Part shown: one piece after another, positions 62,805 to 64,000 of the stretch
Numbering within the stretch: position 1 is the stretch's first letter
Layout of the letters: every line of letters begins with the position of its first letter
Assembly (NCBI GenBank): GCA_964654665.1
Contig: CAZZKV010000008.1
Location: 1-64,000 of the forward strand
Direction: 5' to 3'
DNA from: CALCKU01 sp964654665
GTDB lineage: Bacteria > Pseudomonadota > Alphaproteobacteria > Caulobacterales > Maricaulaceae
Length of the DNA: 64,000 bases
Position numbers and translations under genes: made by a program
Notes under the pieces: generated by a model
What the model saw: only the letters and a program-made list of their open reading frames with translations
Databases searched by the model: none
Told to the model about the DNA's origin: nothing

Positions 62805-63071
62805 TTATTTTCGGGCAAACCGTTCCGCCAGTCCGACAAAAATAAGCCGTCCTGCGATAATGAAGCCGCCTATAATATAAAGTTCTCGCCATCCAAAACC
62901 GGGTTCCGTAAAGGCCTCAAAACCCCGCATAGAAAATATGAGCGTTAACAGCAGACCCAAAGCCACAAAAAGATGCGATTTCATACATATGCTTAACGCT
63001 TGCTTTGCCATCGGGTCAAGCATGAGCTCGAATAATTTTGCCGCCATGTGAGCTAATAATGAGACCCTCAC
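62805..63071 (-). CDS. Small membrane protein upstream of the symporter pair
   Basis: 88 residues from GTG 63071 (AGGGGCAGGG upstream), with two membrane segments (HLFVALGLLLTLIFSM; LYIIGGFIIAGRLIFVGLAERFARK). 40 bp before the DUF4212 gene on the same strand, so it is probably in the symporter operon. I do not recognise a family; it may be a third subunit or a regulator. Confidence 0.65.
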   Translation of the reverse strand: MRVSLLAHMAAKLFELMLDPMAKQALSICMKSHLFVALGLLLTLIFSMRGFEAFTEPGFGWRELYIIGGFIIAGRLIFVGLAERFARK

Positions 63072-63158
63072 CCCTGCCCCTTTCCTATGGGGCTGTAAAT
63101 ATCACGGCAAACGCTTTTAAGTATAGCGCACCTAAGAGAGCCCTGTTATACGGTATGT

Positions 63159-63980
63159 ATGAATTATATAGACGCTAAAGATGCCCCGGATATGCGCGAC
63201 GGCGCAATAAAGCTGCATGGCGCGGATGGTTTTGCCGGAATGCGCAAAGCCGGACGGCTGGCCGCAGAATGCCTAGATATGCTCGTGCCTATGGTGCAGC
63301 CCGGTGTCAGCACAGCCGCCATTGACAAAGCTGCTTTTGAATTTGTGATGGATCATGGCGCTATCCCGGCCTGTCTTGGATATCGCGGTTATCAACATAC
63401 AACCTGTACCTCAGTTAATCATGTGGTTTGTCACGGCATTCCTAATGATAAAGCGCTAAAAAATGGGGATAGTGTCAATATCGACGTAACTGTCATTGTC
63501 GATGGATGGCATGGGGATACGTCCCGTATGTATCCAGTTGGCGAAATTAATCGCCGGACTGAACGGCTAATCAATATTACCTATGATAGTTTAATGCTGG
63601 GTATTGCCGCTGCCAAGCCCGGCAATACAACGGGCGATATTGGCCATGCTATTCAAAAATTTGCTGAAGGCGAACGCTGTTCTGTGGTTGAAGATTTTTG
63701 CGGGCATGGGCTGGGACGGCTCTTTCATGACAGTCCCAATATTTTGCATTTTGGCCGACCTGGCGAAGGCGAAACCCTGCGCGAAGGCATGTTTTTTACA
63801 ATAGAGCCTATGATCAATCTTGGGCGGCCCGATGTAAAAATTCTCTCTGATGGCTGGACCGCCGTGACGCGCGATAAAAAATTAACAGCCCAATTTGAAC
63901 ATTCAATTGGCATTACCCAAGATGGGTGTGAAATTTTCACGCAAAGCCCCGCTGGGTTAAACCGCCCGCCCTATCGCTAA
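63159..63980 (+). CDS. map: Methionine aminopeptidase, type I
   Basis: 273 residues. Removes the initiator methionine from nascent proteins. Metal-ligand regions are present: VNIDVTVIVDGWHGDTSRMY (two Asp), GHGLGRLFHDSPNILHFG (His), FFTIEPMI (Glu) and QFEHSIGI (Glu). The preceding CTSVNHVVCHGIPND is the substrate-pocket signature. An N-terminal extension of about 20 residues is slightly longer than in E. coli. Confidence 0.96.
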   Translation: MNYIDAKDAPDMRDGAIKLHGADGFAGMRKAGRLAAECLDMLVPMVQPGVSTAAIDKAAFEFVMDHGAIPACLGYRGYQHTTCTSVNHVVCHGIPNDKALKNGDSVNIDVTVIVDGWHGDTSRMYPVGEINRRTERLINITYDSLMLGIAAAKPGNTTGDIGHAIQKFAEGERCSVVEDFCGHGLGRLFHDSPNILHFGRPGEGETLREGMFFTIEPMINLGRPDVKILSDGWTAVTRDKKLTAQFEHSIGITQDGCEIFTQSPAGLNRPPYR

Positions 63981-64000
63981 CCTTGACGAAAGAAGCGCAA

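Overview
The window looks like part of a chromosome from a marine-type alphaproteobacterium with moderate GC, probably near the Hyphomonadaceae/Maricaulales. The evidence is indirect: the order eno - ftsB - pdhA - pdhB - pdhC - lpd, a class II (B12-dependent) ribonucleotide reductase, a Caulobacter/Xanthomonas-type TonB receptor, and FixK/Fnr-like and ECF regulators. This placement is inference; no rRNA or tRNA gene is present. One 100-N assembly gap (18773-18872) lies inside a repetitive autotransporter gene.

Region 1 (1-16.7 kb) is a divergent substrate-utilisation locus. On the minus strand a translationally coupled operon of four flavin-dependent halogenase-like genes (7900 to 2231, one of them degenerate) precedes a TonB-dependent receptor that runs off the left edge. 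On the plus strand an eight-gene set follows: DUF6445-like putative Fe(II) oxygenase, Gfo/Idh oxidoreductase, TIM-barrel isomerase/lyase, MFS transporter, Tat-exported FAD-GDH small subunit, GMC dehydrogenase with a C-x5-C-x3-C cluster motif, a Tat-lipoprotein TIM barrel, and a JmjC/cupin-like protein. The enzyme set fits periplasmic C3-oxidation of a glycoside followed by lyase cleavage and uptake. A TTGACAAC-type dyad recurs before the receptor and in the divergent promoter region.

Region 2 (16.8-24.5 kb) is an envelope module: a repeat-rich autotransporter, a subtilase lipoprotein, an outer-membrane barrel, an anti-sigma factor, and a convergently placed ECF sigma factor. Three of these genes share a GAAC-N16/17-CGAC promoter, so they look like one ECF regulon. 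The anti-sigma periplasmic domain resembles a subtilase propeptide.

Region 3 (24.6-35.7 kb) is an uncharacterised metabolic cluster. It contains an MFS transporter, a sterol-desaturase-type hydroxylase, a Crp/Fnr regulator, a DUF3598 protein, and an eight-gene operon (two VOC proteins, an MDR reductase, a spinster-like MFS, an alpha/beta hydrolase with His in place of the nucleophile, DUF1330, CpcT/CpeT-like, DUF1838), with a divergent YCII protein. Fnr-like boxes sit in its divergent promoter. I do not know its substrate.

Region 4 (35.8-64 kb) is mostly housekeeping: EamA transporter, nrdJ, pentapeptide-repeat protein, aspS, trhO, GST, a secreted three-domain YbaY-like protein, a BON-LysM protein, a Ca/Na antiporter preceded by a 43-residue ORF, a pterin T-fold/pteridine-reductase-like pair, the pyruvate dehydrogenase operon with DUF3291 and MAPEG genes inserted, ftsB, LysE, eno, rpmF, a VC_2705-type sodium symporter with DUF4212, and map.
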